Notes: generated by a model not told the origin, from the sequence alone. A stretch of 64,000 nucleotides of DNA from Diplonema papillatum (GCA_030068145.1 JAPJBO010000798.1:41265-105264), one strand, 5' to 3'. Counted from the first letter of the stretch, positions 52,246-62,482 are shown. Program-made: numbers and translations.

Positions 52246-53625
52246 TGATCACTTGGTATATAACAAGTGATTGCTTGTTATATAACAAGTGATTGCTTGT
52301 TATATAACAAGTGATTGCTTGTTATATAACAAGTGATTGCTTGTTATAACAAGTGTTTGGTTGCAATTTCATAAGGAACCTGGGGTTTGTACCTACCTAC
52401 GAGAGAAAGTCACGTGATCTGCACGACACTAGGCTTTTGGCAAACAAACGGTTGCTGTAAGCACGCTTGGCATTTGCACACCCGAACCGCTCATTCGGGG
52501 TTTATCTGTGGGTCGAAATTTCTTGTCGTGTGAAAACCCCCGAGCCGGGTACCACGGCCCAGCCAACGAGCGTGATTTCGTGTTTTTTGACATTTTCGCC
52601 CAAGGCGGTGACCGTACTCCGGGTATTACACATCACCTCCACTGCGGCATGACACCGAATTTACGGCCAAAAAGCTGCGGAACTGCGTATTTGCACCAAA
52701 GCCAAAAAAGGAGGGGTTTCGGCCTGTCAACGAAATCAGGGGGTTTTGCCTATTTCGGGGAGCGAGATTGACTGTTACCGTTACGCCTTCCTGAAGCCCG
52801 AGACTGCCAGAAAATTACCCCCACTGGCAGCACACAACACCTGGCGGGCAGAAAAGCACTCAGGGGACCATAATATCCCACCCAGATGCTCCAGAAAAGT
52901 CCAAGGTCCGTACATGGCGATAATCTGCATCTGCTCTCTTTCGTGATTACCTCTTCGTGCTACCTCTCTTCGTCACTGGCACCTTATCTCGCACCTCTGT
53001 CTTCGATGATGGCGAGTCCTTACGCCGCCGCTTCGTTGCAGCGGCCGTCCTAGTGTCGTCGCCTTCTGCGGCGTTCTCGATGGCGGTGTTGGCGCCGGCA
53101 TCCGCCGCTTCCGTTGTGGCGCTTTGGGCTGATGGTCGCAGCTTGCGTCTCGACTTCGGTGTCGGTTCGGGCGTCCTCCCAGTCTGTCCTTCCTTCTCAG
53201 CCTCTATCTTCGTCTTCGGGGCATAACCAAACACGGGACCGCTCTGCGCAAGGTAGGGCCGTAATAGCGTAGCCCCCTCCCCGCCATCGCCAAGGCCGGC
53301 TGCAGGGAAAGTGGTCGCCACAAAGGAAATACCCCGAAACTCCCCGAATTTCCCCGAACCTCCCCGATATTTTTGTCTGGACCAGGTGGAGCCTTGTGTC
53401 TTGCAGATCACGTGAGGTAGGTACAAACCCCAGGTTCCTTATGAAATTGCAGCCAAACACTTGTTATAACAAGCAATCGCTTGTTATATAACAAGCAATC
53501 ACTTGTTATATAACAAGCAATCACTTGTTATATAACAAGTGATCACTTGTTATATAACAAGTGGCACTTGTTATACATTTTCACTTGTTAGGTCACTTGT
53601 TATATAACAAGTGATTGTGCATGAC
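52246..53625. mobile_element. Element bounded by inverted arrays of an ACAAGTGATTGCTTGT palindrome
   Basis: Both ends consist of tandem near-palindromes (TATAACAAGTGATTGCTTGT), inverted relative to each other at 52246-52360 and 53455-53625. Each array is followed inward by the same sequence: TTGCAATTTCATAAGGAACC, TGGGGTTTGTACCTACCT and CACGTGATCTGC. The inverted ends total about 180 bp. The inside contains a basic open frame on the minus strand, listed separately. Confidence 0.7.
52947..53426 (-). CDS. Basic low-complexity frame inside the palindrome-ended element
   Basis: The minus-strand frame runs from the right inverted repeat to a stop at 52947. Its last 90 residues are rich in Lys, Arg, Ala, Thr and Glu (for example KSRRKLRPSAQS and TKRRRKDSPSSKTEV), like a nuclear, disordered protein tail. 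The codon third positions are GC-rich as in the host genes. The first part overlaps the repeat, so the true start or an upstream exon is unknown. I recognise no family; it could be a captured host fragment or an element gene. Confidence 0.3.
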   Translation of the reverse strand: MYLPHVICKTQGSTWSRQKYRGGSGKFGEFRGISFVATTFPAAGLGDGGEGATLLRPYLAQSGPVFGYAPKTKIEAEKEGQTGRTPEPTPKSRRKLRPSAQSATTEAADAGANTAIENAAEGDDTRTAAATKRRRKDSPSSKTEVRDKVPVTKRGSTKR

Positions 53626-53654
53626 AAGTGCGTCGTGTAGGGCAGTGAAGCTGG

Positions 53655-54475
53655 TAAACGTTGAGTAAACGCGTTTACTCCAAAATGAGTAAACGTAAAC
53701 GTTTATAAACGGTAAACGTTTACGTTTACTCGCGGTAAACGTTTACTCGCCTACAGAGCACGGTTAGACCATACTTGGCCTCCTGGCGCAACCCATGTTC
53801 CATCAGGCTGTCCATCTCTTTTATGGCGTTGTCAAGCATTACCCCACCGAGTTCTTCGGGCGTTGGGGGGTGTACTCATCGTGTGCTGATAGCCCGCACA
53901 GGACTGAAACCATGGTCAGGAACGAACGACCAGTAGCCTTGTTAAACCCGATGGCTTCTTCATAGAAGAAGTCCCTGATGGCTTCGTGGGCGTCCACTGC
54001 AGTGGTCGCTCGAGTGAGGAATGGCACCATATCCAGCTGCTTCGTCTTGGCTTTCTCGTTTTTCTTCTGCTGCCTTCAGCTTGACGACGAAGGCGGGTGT
54101 GTGCTACCACCATGGGATCTTTTGGGGCGCAGCCGCCAATGCCGCTGCCTTGGCCGAGCAGGTGCTCAGCAGAGGCGGTGGAGAAGGCCTTATCGCAGAA
54201 CTTGCAGGTTACCTTGTGCATCTTCGATCCGGGTACGTGAATGTCACCCCCTCCCAGGCGTCTCCTTTGCGCTTGTTCGCCATTTGGGGCGAAAGGTGCG
54301 TCTGGATATTTTGCTTAGTCGCTCCTCTTTCCTGATAGATTGCATTTCCAGTGGATGCCGCCCTTGATACAGTATACGCTTACACAACGTTTACACAACG
54401 TTTACTCAACGTTTACTCCAAAATGAGTAAACGTAAACGTTTATAAACGGTAAACGTTTACCGTTTACCTGGAAC
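53655..54475. mobile_element. hAT-type relic between AACGTTTAC palindromes
   Basis: Palindromic blocks (CCAAAATGAGTAAACGTAAA, CGTTTATAAACGGTAAACG) lie at about 53655-53750 and 54385-54475 in the same orientation. Between them is a transposase relic on the minus strand. The right block also forms part of the long left end of the next element, so the two may be nested. Confidence 0.4.
53839..54280 (-). pseudogene. hAT-like transposase fragment (BED finger and DUF659-type start)
   Basis: The minus strand opens with ATG at about 54280 (MANKRKGDAWEGVTFTYPD), then shifts frame into HKVTCKFCDKAFSTASAEHL, the C-x2-C part of a BED zinc finger. After another shift it reads FLTRATTAVDAHEAIRDFFY, EEAIGFNKATGRSFLTMVS, which resembles the start of the DUF659 region of hAT-type transposases. 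At least two frame breaks and a missing catalytic C-terminus make it a dead 5' fragment. Confidence 0.5.
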
Positions 54476-54477
54476 AC

Positions 54478-55660
54478 TGCCTAGGGGGGGTCAATCTGTG
54501 TCCCAATTGGGCATTTTTCAAAGTTCATCATACTAGGGCCTCCTGGGGGCCTGGCCCCCCCGTAGAGCACCCCACATCGTCATTTCCACAGGGGTTTCGA
54601 GCTTAAAATCGAGTGCAGAGCCCTAAAACGAGTATAAAACGCGATTTTAAAATTGCTGTCCAAAGTCGTGCCACCCTTTTACCCCACCGCAAAATTGCAA
54701 AAGGTGGGTGGTAATGCAGCTCAAAGCCACCACACAGGCAGCAAAAAAGCAGAAGAAAAACGCTTGTCTCGCGCACCATGCCTCACCAATACAAGAAGAA
54801 AGGGGGGTCATTGGTCGCGGAGACGCCCATATAATGGCAGAACAGCTGGAGTTAGATTGTGCTCTGTAGGTTCGAAGTTATTTTCAGCAGAGTGCTGAAG
54901 GACACGATGCTCCAACGTGTAGGAGGGAAGGTCAGGCTCGGATCGAGGGAAAGCGGGGACAACGGGGCTACCGTCTGTGCTTGTCGTCGCGTGCAAAAAT
55001 GTCGAGCCGTTTTCCTTCCTCACTTTCCACAAAGCGTGTCCCAGAACTGCACGAACATTGGTCTGAGCAGCTCTTCTCCGGTAATGCGTGCCGCCTATGA
55101 GGACGACACGAATGTTTTTGAAACGATTCAGAAGCAGCATTCACCTGCCAAGGTGGCGCAAACTGGACCTTACGTCTACCTGAGGGGCTTCTTTTGAAAA
55201 TGCAACGCACGGAGTTGGTTAACCTTGCGACGGGGCTGCAAGTGCCTTGCCGTACAAAGGCATCAGCGTTGACTTACGGCTGCAGCTCGGTGATGCTCTC
55301 TTTGATCGTTAAACTCAGTCTCCCCTCCCCCGAAGAAGTCTGGCGTAGAAAAATAGCGTTTTTGCTGGTGTTTTCCACCGCAGATGAGGGCCTCCTGGTC
55401 TCCCAGTATGAATTTAAAGTGAATTTTGGCGGTTGAAGTAGCCTGGGGTAAAAGGGTGGCACGACTTTGGACAGCAGTTTTGACACCCTTGTTCAGCAAC
55501 CATTCAACGCCCGTTGGGTGCACATCCAGCGGTATTTCGTGCAGAATTGGTGTTTTTCACCCGAAAATCCAGTTTTCGGAGCCGGCTTTGTCGTTATATT
55601 TGAAGGTTGAAAAATGGTCCATTGGGACACTTTTAAACAGTAGATTGACCCCCCCTAGGG
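54478..55660. mobile_element. CCCTAGGGGGGGTCA-ended element (copy 1)
   Basis: The left end reads CCTAGGGGGGGTCAATCTGT, then GTCCCAATTGGGCATTTTTC. The right end, complemented, reads CCCTAGGGGGGGTCAATCTA and continues with GTCCCAATGG...CATTTTTCAA. Deeper inside, CAAAGTCGTGCCACCCTTTT (54663) and its complement (55451) form a second inverted segment. Outward the ends continue into GTTTAC or CCGTTT repeats. Several open frames exist but none is recognised. Confidence 0.6.
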
Positions 55661-56040
55661 CTATGATGGCAAGTAAACGGAAACGTTTCCCGTTCCCGTT
55701 TCCGTTTCCGTTTCCATACTTTCAAGGAAACGGCGTTTCCTTATTTGGGAAACGGCTGCTGCAGATTGCAGTGTGTAAGGTGACCACACCTCGGATGGGC
55801 GGGGGAAAAAAAATTCAGGGGTATTTCTCAACGAGCCAGCAAAATAAATTTTATCTGTGCAAACGGTGCTGTCTCCGACGTAGTCCCGAACTGCGCGGTC
55901 AACATCCTGGTGGCAATCAAGCACTCAGATAATTGGGCATGGTGACCACCCCGTTTATTTTCTCGACGGTTCGTATGCACGACATTATTTTCGGTTTTGG
56001 CTGCAAGTTAACACACCCTGTGCGGGATGTGAGCAGCCTC
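55661..56040. other. CCGTTT-repeat arm and spacer
   Basis: 55668-55720 carries (CCGTTT)n / (AAACGG)n repeats that belong to the long outer arm of the CCCTAGGGGGGG family. 55740-56040 is unique sequence without a recognised gene. Confidence 0.5.
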
Positions 56041-56041
56041 A

Positions 56042-56418
56042 GAAGCTGGAGTTGAAGCTGGAGTTGAAGCTGGAGTTGAAGCTGGAGTTGAAGCTGGAGT
56101 TGAAGCTGGAGTTGAAGCTGGAGTTGAAGCTGGAGTTGAAGCTGGAGTTGAAGCTGGAGTTGAAGCTGGAGTTGAAGCTGGAGTTGAAGCTGGAGTTGAA
56201 GCTGGAGTTGAAGCTGGAGTTGAAGCTGGAGTTGAAGCTGGAGTTGAAGCTGGAGTTGAAGCTGGAGTTGAAGCTGGAGTTGAAGCTGGAGTTGAAGCTG
56301 GAGTTGAAGCTGGAGTTGAAGCTGGAGTTGAAGCTGGAGTTGAAGCTGGAGTTGAAGCTGGAGTTGAAGCTGGAGTTGAAGCTGGAGTTGAAGCTGGAGT
56401 TGAAGCTGGAGTTAAAGC
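56042..56418. repeat. 12-bp minisatellite, about 31 copies
   Basis: Near-perfect tandem copies of TGGAGTTGAAGC. Because 12 is a multiple of 3, all frames stay open (Leu-Glu-Leu-Lys on one strand, Thr-Pro-Ala-Ser on the other). The flanks give no other sign of coding. Confidence 0.95.
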
Positions 56419-56637
56419 GGCGCTTTTCGGGTGTGACTCGGGCGCCCTCTTCAACTCCGACTTCTGGGGCTGGACTTCACCGTGTAGTATCCCCTGGTGG
56501 TGTTAGCGTGGTTTGTGGGTAGCCTGCAAAACCAAGGAGCCGTTTCCGTTTCCGTTTCCGTTTCCATGTTTTGGAAAAAACGGATGGAAACGCGTTTACT
56601 TGCCAACATAGCCCTAGGGGGGGGGGGGGGGGGGGGG

Positions 56638-57590
56638 CAGGGGGCGCACTAAGGATTGGGGGGTGCAACGGGCAATGTCAACGTCTGCTAAATTTGGAAG
56701 GGGGGGGGGGGGGCGCTCTTGTTAAGGATCAGGCAGAGTGGCCGATGGCCGGAAATAAAACCAGACCCCCCGACCTACTGCTACAGTGTTGCCTTGGAGG
56801 CTGGGTGGTCAAATTCTCTAAGGTGAAATGGTCAAAATTCCCTGCCAAAAGTGGGCCCACAAAAATTTTCCAAAGTGTGGTATTTGGGGTATTTGGGGCA
56901 AAAAAAAAAATTTTTTTTTCTGACCGCCCACCGTGGTGACCACCTTAGAGTGTGACAGGTAGCGTCTCCCCCCTCCACAGTGAAAATAGCCTGAGGGGGG
57001 GGGGGGGGGGGGGGGGTCAGCCGGCTGATGGATGGATGGATGGTTCTTAACAAGATGCCTGGGGGGGGGTCCTGTTTGGTGCACCTGGTGGCCGGGGACC
57101 CCCCCACCCTTTTTTCCGGGGACCCCCTTAAACGCGCTCTTTCGCGATGGACTCCGTCCTCGGTTCGTCTGTGAGGCCTGAAATTTGACGTGCAAAACAC
57201 AGGCTGAAACCGGGAAAATCTGCCCTTTCGTGGTTTTCTTGGTGCCGTTGTTTCGAAACTCTCTAAGTACGTTTCCCAGCGGATTTGCCTGAAAAAACAG
57301 CTTTTGGGGGGTATTGGCATTTTGGGGAAAGCACATGGTAAATCGGCCAAATTGCTCGAATTTTCACTTTTTGGGCCAATTTTCCAGATTTTGGCTGATT
57401 TTTGAGTGCACTGCAGGAATCTTGGTTTTCGGGGAAACTGACTTTGCTCAAAAGTTGCTAAGTACATTTCCCTGCCAAAAAAGTGCAGGAAAACATTTTG
57501 GTGGGGATTGACCATTTTTTCCGCAAAAGTGGGTTTCGATTTCGAAAACGAGGAGAACGGATTCATCTGGAGGAAACGGAGTACCGGGGG
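56638..57590. other. G-run-rich interior, no gene recognised
   Basis: Homopolymer G tracts (14 G at 56700-56713 and 22 G at 56995-57016, besides 21 G at 56617-56637). 57013-57063 is the inverted partner of 51137-51187. 57340-57490 contains GCTAAGTACATTTCCCTGCC and CCAGATTTTGGC, related to the interior of the Mutator-like element at 46887-48305. Confidence 0.5.
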
Positions 57591-58330
57591 GGGGGCTAAT
57601 TGATTCCGGGGTGGCTTTTTTTCCGACTTTCTTTCCGACTTTTTTATTCCGGGAGGTGAAAATTTGTTCCGGGAGGTGAAAATTTGTTCCGGGAAGTCCA
57701 AATTTGTTCCGGGAAGCGAAAATTTGTTCCGGGGTGGGCTTTTTTTCTGACTAATTTATTCCGGGAACTGAAAATTTGTTCCGGGGTGGGCTTTTTTTCT
57801 GACTAATTTGTTCCTGGGTGAGTTTTTTTTCATTTCTGGGCTAAAAATGGCTGACACGATCAGTGAGCCTCCCAGAAAAAAAACTCACCCCGGAACAAAT
57901 TTTCACTTCCCGGAACAAATTATCGCTTCCCGGAACAAATTTTCACTTCCCGGAACAAATTTTCACTTCCCGGAACAAATTTTCACTTCCCGGAACAAAT
58001 TTTCGGAACAAATTATCGCTTCCCGGAACAAATTTTCACTTCCCGGAACAAATTTTCACTTCCCGGAACAAATTTTCACTTCCCGGAACAAATTTTCGCT
58101 TCCCGGAACAAATTATCGCTTCCCGGAACAAATTTTCACTTCCCGGAACAAATTTTCGCTTCCCGGAACAAATTATCGCTTCCCGGAACAAATTTTCAGT
58201 TCCGGAACAAATTTTCGCTTCCCGGAACAAATTATCGCTTCCCGGAACAAATTTTCGCTTCCCGGAACAAATTTTCAGTTCCGGAACAAATTTTCACTTC
58301 CCGGAACAAAACTTCAGTTTCGGAACAAAT
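57590..58330. repeat. Inverted satellite of GGAACAAATTTTCACTTCCC
   Basis: About ten diverged units in one orientation (TTCCGGGARGTGAAAATTTG, 57590-57815) face about twenty units in the other (CGGAACAAATTTTCACTTCC, 57890-58330) around a centre near 57850. The right half uses two alternating variants (TTTTCACTT and TTATCGCTT). The array could form a large cruciform. Confidence 0.9.
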
Positions 58331-60040
58331 TTCACCTAATTTCACGGGACCCGGACCGAACCCGGAACTGGGGAGGACTGGGCTGACAACCCAAGGTTCT
58401 TTCTCCCCTTCCCACCCCACCGACTGGCGTTATTAATTTGGTCTCCAACTGATCGGGTACGACCACATTTAAAACTGGAGGTTCAAAGACAACTAATTTC
58501 GTGCAAGCGTCGGCAGACCATACGTGGCAGCCAATAAAAAGCATGCGGCGCGAAAGCGCAGCATTCAAAAAATGGAGCTGGATATCACCAGCCTGTCATC
58601 ATCGTCATCGTCCACATTGAGATCGTCTTCGGACGACTGTTACACGAGCTCGATGCTCCGCATGGATGCTTGGTGTGTGTGCTGTGGGTACCGCCCGCTG
58701 CACACGGGGATTCGTTTGCGACAATAAAACCTTGGAGGAAAAAGACTCCCCCGGGACGGTGTTGGGGTGAGACCTGTCCTCCCATCGAGATATAGAAAGG
58801 GCGAAAGAAAATGGTACAAAGAGCGGGTGTCCAGGATAGATTGCAAGGAAAGAATGGAGGCAAGATGTTCTAAAAGACACAACAGAACTGATTGCAGAGG
58901 GCAACAGTCGGTCCTGGTTTGTGGTTGACTGACAGGCGTCGCGATTGCTGTTTGCAGTGCTCGGCCTATCGGCCTACTGTTCTGTGGCTACCACCACATC
59001 GTTGAATTGCTGCAATGCTGCATTGTTTGCTCTGTGGCTCCTACCACATCATTGCATTGTTGCCCTATGGCAAGTACGGCGTCGTGTATGGTAACTCCAG
59101 GTGTCCATCCAAGTCGGCTTTTTTCTTGGGATTGGGCCCATTCTTGCGGAAGAAAACGGGATTGCTTTCACCGGGGTCCAGGTCCTGCTGGTCCTGGACA
59201 AAAACCCATAATGACGCAGCTCCTGAAGCCATGCATGGACCAAATCGGTTATCCACCACCTGCAGACAACATCGTTCTTGTGCTCGTTGAACGGCATACG
59301 AATGCATTACAACTTGTACTTCGCCTTGTGCAAAGGTGGTACAATCAGGCAGCTAAAGGGGCGCACCTGCTACTCAGGGGAACCTTATTATCCTATGATT
59401 CCTATGATAATGGGTCCACAGTTTTGGTGTATTTGCACCTGCACCGCCGTGCTTACAACAACATTTTGAGAGTGCAAGTTCGCTTAAGGATCCGGGGTTT
59501 TAAAGCCGGGTGACCATTGTCGCGAAGGTTCCTTTAAGATAGAGTATGTTAGTGTGCGTATCGTATCTGCTGTAGTGGCAGTACGTGTACGTGTGCGTGC
59601 ATCTTTGTTGCCTATTGCCGACTATTCGACGTAGTTTAGCGCGCGCTCTTATTTCCTATGTGCTTTGCCATTATTAGCAGTATTTTTTAGCGACATCGCG
59701 CCAAAGGCGCGAAGGAAAAAGAAATGCCACTCACCCTTGGACATAGATGTACGGAGGCCATATTTGAACATTTTTGGCGCTTCCGCAAAAAACTTCCGCA
59801 CCTTCCGACAGAAATTTGACATAAACCCTGCTATGGCCATGATATTCGTGGAAATGGGGATGGGGTAACACGGTGGCACGACTGTGGACAGTTGTTTTGA
59901 GATTGCGTTTTGGACGCATTTGCAGGCTCTTCGCGCCGTTTTGAGCACCTTTTTCCCGCGGAAACTATGGTTCTGGTGGACCTGTGGGGGGGTAGGTCCC
60001 CAGGAGACCTCTGGGTGACCGACTTTGAAAATTGTCTTAT
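58331..60040. other. No gene recognised; dispersed motif copy at 59466
   Basis: Several 60-170-codon frames occur on both strands, none with a recognised motif or biased composition. A copy of the dispersed motif (AGTTCGCTTAAGGATCCGGG, then GTTTTAAAGCCGGGTGACC) lies at about 59466-59515. The last 180 bp are the inner inverted segment of the surrounding element. Confidence 0.4.
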
Positions 60041-60076
60041 TGTGACACAGACTGACCCCCCCTAGGGCTAAGTTGG

Positions 60077-61096
60077 ATGGAAACGCCGTTTCTTTTAGAA
60101 ACATCTTTTCGAAATATGGAAACGGAAACGGAAACGGAAAGGGCGAGGTTGCTGCGGGACCCCGTGCCGCCGACACCCCGCACCATCGTCGTCAAGGGCG
60201 ACAGCGAACTGGTCATTGGGCAGATAAAGGGCACGAAGAGGTGCAACGAAACACTCCGGCGATACTACGACCAGGCGCAGAACCTGTTGGCGAAGCTGCA
60301 CGACCGACGGACGACGATCGAGCCGGTGCACATTCCTCGCGAGCTCAACAAGGATGCGGACGAACTGTCGAACCGCGCCATGGACACCGCACAGCGACAG
60401 GCGGCACAGGCCTACAGCGACTCGGCGACCGCGAAAGGGTGGGCGATGAGGACCGCGCTGAGCAGGTTGGGCAAGATTGCGCGCGTGAAAGCCGTCCACC
60501 CGGCCCTCGAGATGCGCGTCAACCACCTCACCAGCCTCGGGGGACCCATCCTCCAGGGCCTCAACAAACGGCCGCAGATCAACAACCGGGAGGCCTTCGA
60601 AGCGGTGATGCGGGCGTTCGAAGTCGCCGCCGTACGGCACGTGCCCAAAAAGATGGCGAACAAAGGACGGGGCGACCAGGGCGGCCACTGGGAGAAGGCG
60701 GGTGTCCTGACCGGCAGCTTCCGACCCCAGGCCCATTACCCACGGGGGTGGCAACACAGCGGCGAGAAGTGGAAGGCACGGGCAAGACACGACCGGGCGA
60801 CGCACCGTCGCGCACGCGGCGGCGGCAGCCGCCACCTTTGGGACGTCCTAGCGAACGCCGAGAAGAAGAAAGCCGACGCGCAACGGGCGGGGTGCAGACC
60901 GGGATCGTCAACCAACCGCCCGACAGCGGCTGCAGCGGCAGCAACAGCGGCAGTGACATCGACAGCGGCGACGTCGCGAGGACGCACGGAAGGACCCGCG
61001 GCACAGCACCAGTCCATTCCCCACGCGGGGGGAGATGGCCGTGGAACCCTCCCCCGGGATGACGAAGGCCGGGGAGAGCCGGGGGCAGTGAAGTAA
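60077..61096 (+). pseudogene. 5'-truncated RNase H-domain gene with long disordered tail
   Basis: The 339-codon frame begins inside the right arm of the CCCTAGGGGGGG element; its first 28 residues are repeat-derived (METETETE). From residue 37 it reads IVVKGDSELVIGQIKG and later VHIPRELNKDADELSNRA. These are the third and fourth acidic sites of an RNase H fold of the RVT_3 type. The first two catalytic residues (Asp and Glu) are absent, as if the element cut off the 5' half. The remaining 230 residues are Arg/Ala/Gly-rich and probably disordered. The source was either a retroelement polyprotein or a stand-alone RNase H. GC content is high, like the host genes. Confidence 0.6.
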
Positions 61097-61510
61097 CGAA
61101 GCCCGCGAACGGTGGGTGGTGACCCCTCCGAACAGTCTCCCTGGCCCTGGCCCACGCCTCATGCCGCAACCCCTTAACCCGGGCGGCGGCGCTTTGGCAT
61201 GAGCCAGGAACCTCAAGGGGAGCAGCGCGAGAGGCATCATCCACGCTTCAAAGGCCCACACACACTAATGCAACAAATTTACAACTGTAATCTGTTGGCT
61301 CCATCACGGGTGCAGTGCTCTGAACCCTGGAAGCATCCAGAAGCATCCACAACGAAGGTCAGACGTGGAAACGGAAAGGGAATGAAGAACTCAAATCGTC
61401 ACCGCTCCTGAAAAATAGAGGCGGGAATCAGCACGGCTAACACCGCCACCTCCGACACGTGGCTGCATAATCGTTATTTAAGAGCACTCCCCGGCTCTCC
61501 ACGTATGTTT
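61097..61510. other. Spacer between convergent frames
   Basis: No gene recognised. GCATCCAGAAGCATCCACAA and a GGAAACGGAAAGGGAATG segment (about 61371), similar to the GGAAAC repeats of the neighbouring element, are present. Confidence 0.4.
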
Positions 61511-62482
61511 TCACTCGCTCATTCGAGAATCGTCTTCACTCAAATCTTTGGACGCATCCCGACTCGCCTCGTCCTCGCCCATTTGAGAATTGTCTTCACT
61601 CAAATCTTGGCAGCGACTCACCTCGACCGGTGGCTCCAAATAGTATAGGTCGTGTTTCAGCCGCCATCGCAGATTGCTGATGAAAGGATCGGGGTGAGGG
61701 TGGTAAACGTGAAACGCGTAGATATGTCCCGGACCAACGTGGCGTGAGCCACGAAACAAGTGCCACCGCCCTGATGCCGCAATCTCGGTGAACCATACTC
61801 TTAGGGGGACTTTGAACAATGTTCCGTACGTGTCGGACGATTCCGAAAGAACCTTCGCCTGTCGGTCTACATCTCGGGCATCATGGTAAATGACGAAGCG
61901 TGGTGGTTGTCTTTCAAGATTCTGAAGGCAGCCATCCCACATAGAATGCAGGTCAGGGGTCATGATTAGCCGGTTGTCGATTGGGTCATCCTTGTTCTTG
62001 GCCACCATACATTTGTGAACGATGCGGCATGACTGAGGGACTGCGCCACACCATTGCGATGGAGCCACTACTGCCATGTGTTTCACTGCCTCAGCCGATA
62101 CGACAGTTGTGCACGTCTTGGAAGTGGATGGTGCTTCTATCACTGTCCCCCAGCCGCTTCGGTCAGGGGATAGATTGCGGCTCCTGTCTGCAGAGAGGAA
62201 CTGAGTCTCACACTTGTGATCACTTTCAGTTTGCTTTGCAAAAAAGCCCACACGATAGCGCGCACATAACTGGCTTGTGCTTGCGGTCATCTCGCTCATC
62301 TTGTCCGCATTCTTAAAGTACATGTCGGCAAGTAGATCACAGCCCGACTCCTGCTGGCTGGCTAACGGAAAACATGCGTCATATGCACAGTGGCTGATTG
62401 CCTTGTCCATCAAGGCTCCTTTCAGTCCGACGCAATCACAACCTTGGGGTATCTGTACTGCAAGATGGAAGGAACGAGGCAT
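61511..62482 (-). CDS. Uncharacterised protein with HNH-like motif
   Basis: 323 codons, ATG at 62482-62480, stop near 61511, with no internal break. The middle reads SCRIVHKCMVAKNKDDPIDN, then RLIMTPDLHSMWDGCL. The pattern (His ... Asn-x-Leu-x-x-x-x-x-Leu-His-x-x-x-Asp) resembles the HNH_2-type nuclease domains often fused to fungal and protist proteins. The domain is short and I cannot confirm all metal ligands. The C-terminus is acidic with two similar repeats (DLSEDNSQMGEDE and DLSEDDSRMSE). The N-terminus (QIPQGCDCVGLKGALMDKAI) has no recognised domain. Coding is supported by length, a good start and strong composition; function is uncertain. Confidence 0.55.
   Translation of the reverse strand: MPRSFHLAVQIPQGCDCVGLKGALMDKAISHCAYDACFPLASQQESGCDLLADMYFKNADKMSEMTASTSQLCARYRVGFFAKQTESDHKCETQFLSADRSRNLSPDRSGWGTVIEAPSTSKTCTTVVSAEAVKHMAVVAPSQWCGAVPQSCRIVHKCMVAKNKDDPIDNRLIMTPDLHSMWDGCLQNLERQPPRFVIYHDARDVDRQAKVLSESSDTYGTLFKVPLRVWFTEIAASGRWHLFRGSRHVGPGHIYAFHVYHPHPDPFISNLRWRLKHDLYYLEPPVEVSRCQDLSEDNSQMGEDEASRDASKDLSEDDSRMSE

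Larger units (their letters stand above)
56535..60150. mobile_element. CCCTAGGGGGGG-ended element (copy 2, larger, nested)
   Basis: The left arm (56541-56637) has (CCGTTT)n, GATGGAAACGCGTTTACTTG and CATAGCCCTAGGGGGGG. The right arm (60043-60150) is its complement: CTGACCCCCCCTAGGGCTAA, GTTGGATGGAAACGCCGTTT, then (GGAAAC)n. Just inside the right end GTGGCACGACTGTGGACAG matches the inner inverted segment of copy 1. The interior has G-runs, an inverted satellite (57590-58330) and unique sequence. I recognise no transposase. Confidence 0.5.

Noticed and set aside
56008-56522. Thr-Pro-Ala-Ser or Leu-Glu-Leu-Lys repeat protein
   Set aside because: A 12-bp perfect minisatellite opens all frames on both strands. 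The flanks show no coding signal.
59007-59513. 168-codon frame on the plus strand
   Set aside because: No domain, no biased composition, overlapping frames on both strands, and it ends inside a dispersed repeat.
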